DNA from: Tahibacter amnicola
Lineage (GTDB): Bacteria > Pseudomonadota > Gammaproteobacteria > Xanthomonadales > Rhodanobacteraceae
Assembly: GCF_025398735.1 (NCBI RefSeq)
Contig: NZ_CP104694.1
Location: 2,505,001-2,569,000 of the forward strand
Direction of reading: 5' to 3'
DNA length: 64,000 nucleotides
Below are positions 63,451 through 64,000 of this stretch, piece by piece. Position numbers and translations under genes: made by a program. Below the pieces are notes generated by a model. The model had not been told where the DNA came from, made no database searches, and saw nothing but the letters and a program-made list of their open reading frames with translations. The stretch's first letter is position 1. Every line of letters starts with the position of its first letter.

Positions 63451-64000
63451 ATGCGTAACGGACTTTGGCTTTGGCTGCTGGCGTGCGCCCCGGTTTCGGC
63501 GCAGACGTCCGTGCCCGTCTACACCGATTCCCTGCAGTCCGACTTCCAGAATTGGAGCTGGGGCACCCATGCGCTGAACAATGCGACGCCCGTGCACGGT
63601 GGCAGCCAGTCGATAAGGTTTGATCCGGCTGACTGGGGTGGGCTGCTGTTTGCCCGTCCACAATCGAGCATCAACATCGCGGGAGTCGCCTCGCTCACGT
63701 TCTGGATTCACGGTGGCAGTGCGGGCAACCAGGTGCTCAAGCTCGCGCTGATCAACGGTGAGACCCGCGTGGCCGAGTTCGATGTGGCGCCGCGCACGGC
63801 AGGTGGCATCACGGCAGGTACGTGGCACCTTTTCACGCTGCCCTTCAACGCCAGCACTGGCCTGACCGGAGGCGAGTTCAACAAGCTGCAGATCATGGAT
63901 TTCACTGGCGGCAGCCAGCCTGCCGTCTATATTGACGACATTGTCTTCAACGGCCGTCCGATCCAGTCCGTCACCCAGACGGTGACGGTGAACCTGGGCG
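63451..64000 (+). CDS. Secreted protein with the same carbohydrate-binding-like domain, cut by the right edge
   Basis: At least 183 aa from the ATG at 63451 (GGAG site). The signal peptide ends at about residue 18 (VSAQT). The visible part repeats the jelly-roll module of the preceding gene: 'SDFQNWSWGTHALNN' and 'LTFWIHGGSAGNQVLKLAL' line up with the first gene's 'NNFTNISWGGTENFAN' and 'LRFWVHGGSAGGQRVRLFV', and 'VYIDDIVFNG' with 'LYLDDVVLLE'. It is thus a tandem paralogue at least in this domain. The missing part probably carries a catalytic or binding domain; unknown. Confidence 0.75.
   Translation, partial: MRNGLWLWLLACAPVSAQTSVPVYTDSLQSDFQNWSWGTHALNNATPVHGGSQSIRFDPADWGGLLFARPQSSINIAGVASLTFWIHGGSAGNQVLKLALINGETRVAEFDVAPRTAGGITAGTWHLFTLPFNASTGLTGGEFNKLQIMDFTGGSQPAVYIDDIVFNGRPIQSVTQTVTVNLG

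Overview
The window is GC-rich, gene-dense DNA from a Gram-negative bacterium. It is most likely a gammaproteobacterium of the Lysobacterales/Xanthomonadales (Rhodanobacteraceae-like, for example near Dokdonella or Tahibacter). This placement is an inference from gene content: an RpfC-like hybrid kinase, many secreted proteins ending in an 'IFxxGFE'-type tail, and an ECF-sigma/Ser-Thr-kinase locus. I see no rRNA, tRNA, transposase, phage gene, CRISPR array or replication origin. The window reads as a chromosomal stretch rich in accessory and exported functions.

Layout. Positions 1-9.4 kb hold secreted proteins (a truncated one at the left edge, a PHP-like protein, a delta-60-repeat protein, a DUF4832-type glycosidase-like protein, an EF-hand protein) mixed with housekeeping-style genes (MDR oxidoreductase, GNAT, MerR). 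Positions 9.8-20 kb hold a GFA/DUF6151-like protein, a Wzx-type flippase, an exported bactofilin-like/LRV-repeat protein, an AraC-GyrI regulator with a VOC protein, an RpfC-like hybrid kinase, a YdcF protein and a myxobacteria-style Cys-rich protein. Positions 20.4-24.4 kb are a DUF4331 / TPR-lipoprotein / HupE-UreJ operon. Positions 24.5-35 kb hold an alpha/beta hydrolase, an Ig-like secreted protein, an HNH protein, a 62-aa repeat protein, a metzincin protease, an ABC-F ATPase and several unknowns.

The most interesting region is 35.2-46.3 kb. A ferritin-like (VioB-type) gene faces a tightly coupled seven-gene operon. That operon encodes a CxxCH lipoprotein, a GT8-like glycosyltransferase, a GTP cyclohydrolase II-RibD reductase fusion, a 445-aa unknown, a 14-blade-scale WD40 protein, a sulfotransferase and an ATP-grasp-like protein. 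GTP cyclohydrolase II and RibD-like enzymes beside a WD-repeat protein recall the toxoflavin (tox) operon, but the other partners differ. I propose an undescribed riboflavin-pathway-derived pyrimidine metabolite or modification cluster.

Positions 46.3-54 kb hold a DUF3142 pair, a methyltransferase, a VOC protein, a short secreted protein and the classical DUF2157-DUF4401-GDYXXLXY membrane operon. Positions 54.1-59.1 kb hold a secreted HExxH protein followed by an exported protein, an ECF-type sigma factor and a transmembrane Ser/Thr kinase. The exported protein is a stand-alone paralogue of the kinase's C-terminal domain. Positions 59.1-64 kb hold a degenerate metallo-beta-lactamase-fold protein, a small unknown and two neighbouring secreted proteins that share a carbohydrate-binding-like N-terminal domain. 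The second of these is cut by the right edge.

Many genes overlap by ATGA/GTGA, and perfect GC-rich hairpins separate several convergent or consecutive units. No calculation was run: family assignments come from motif reading, and residue positions are approximate.
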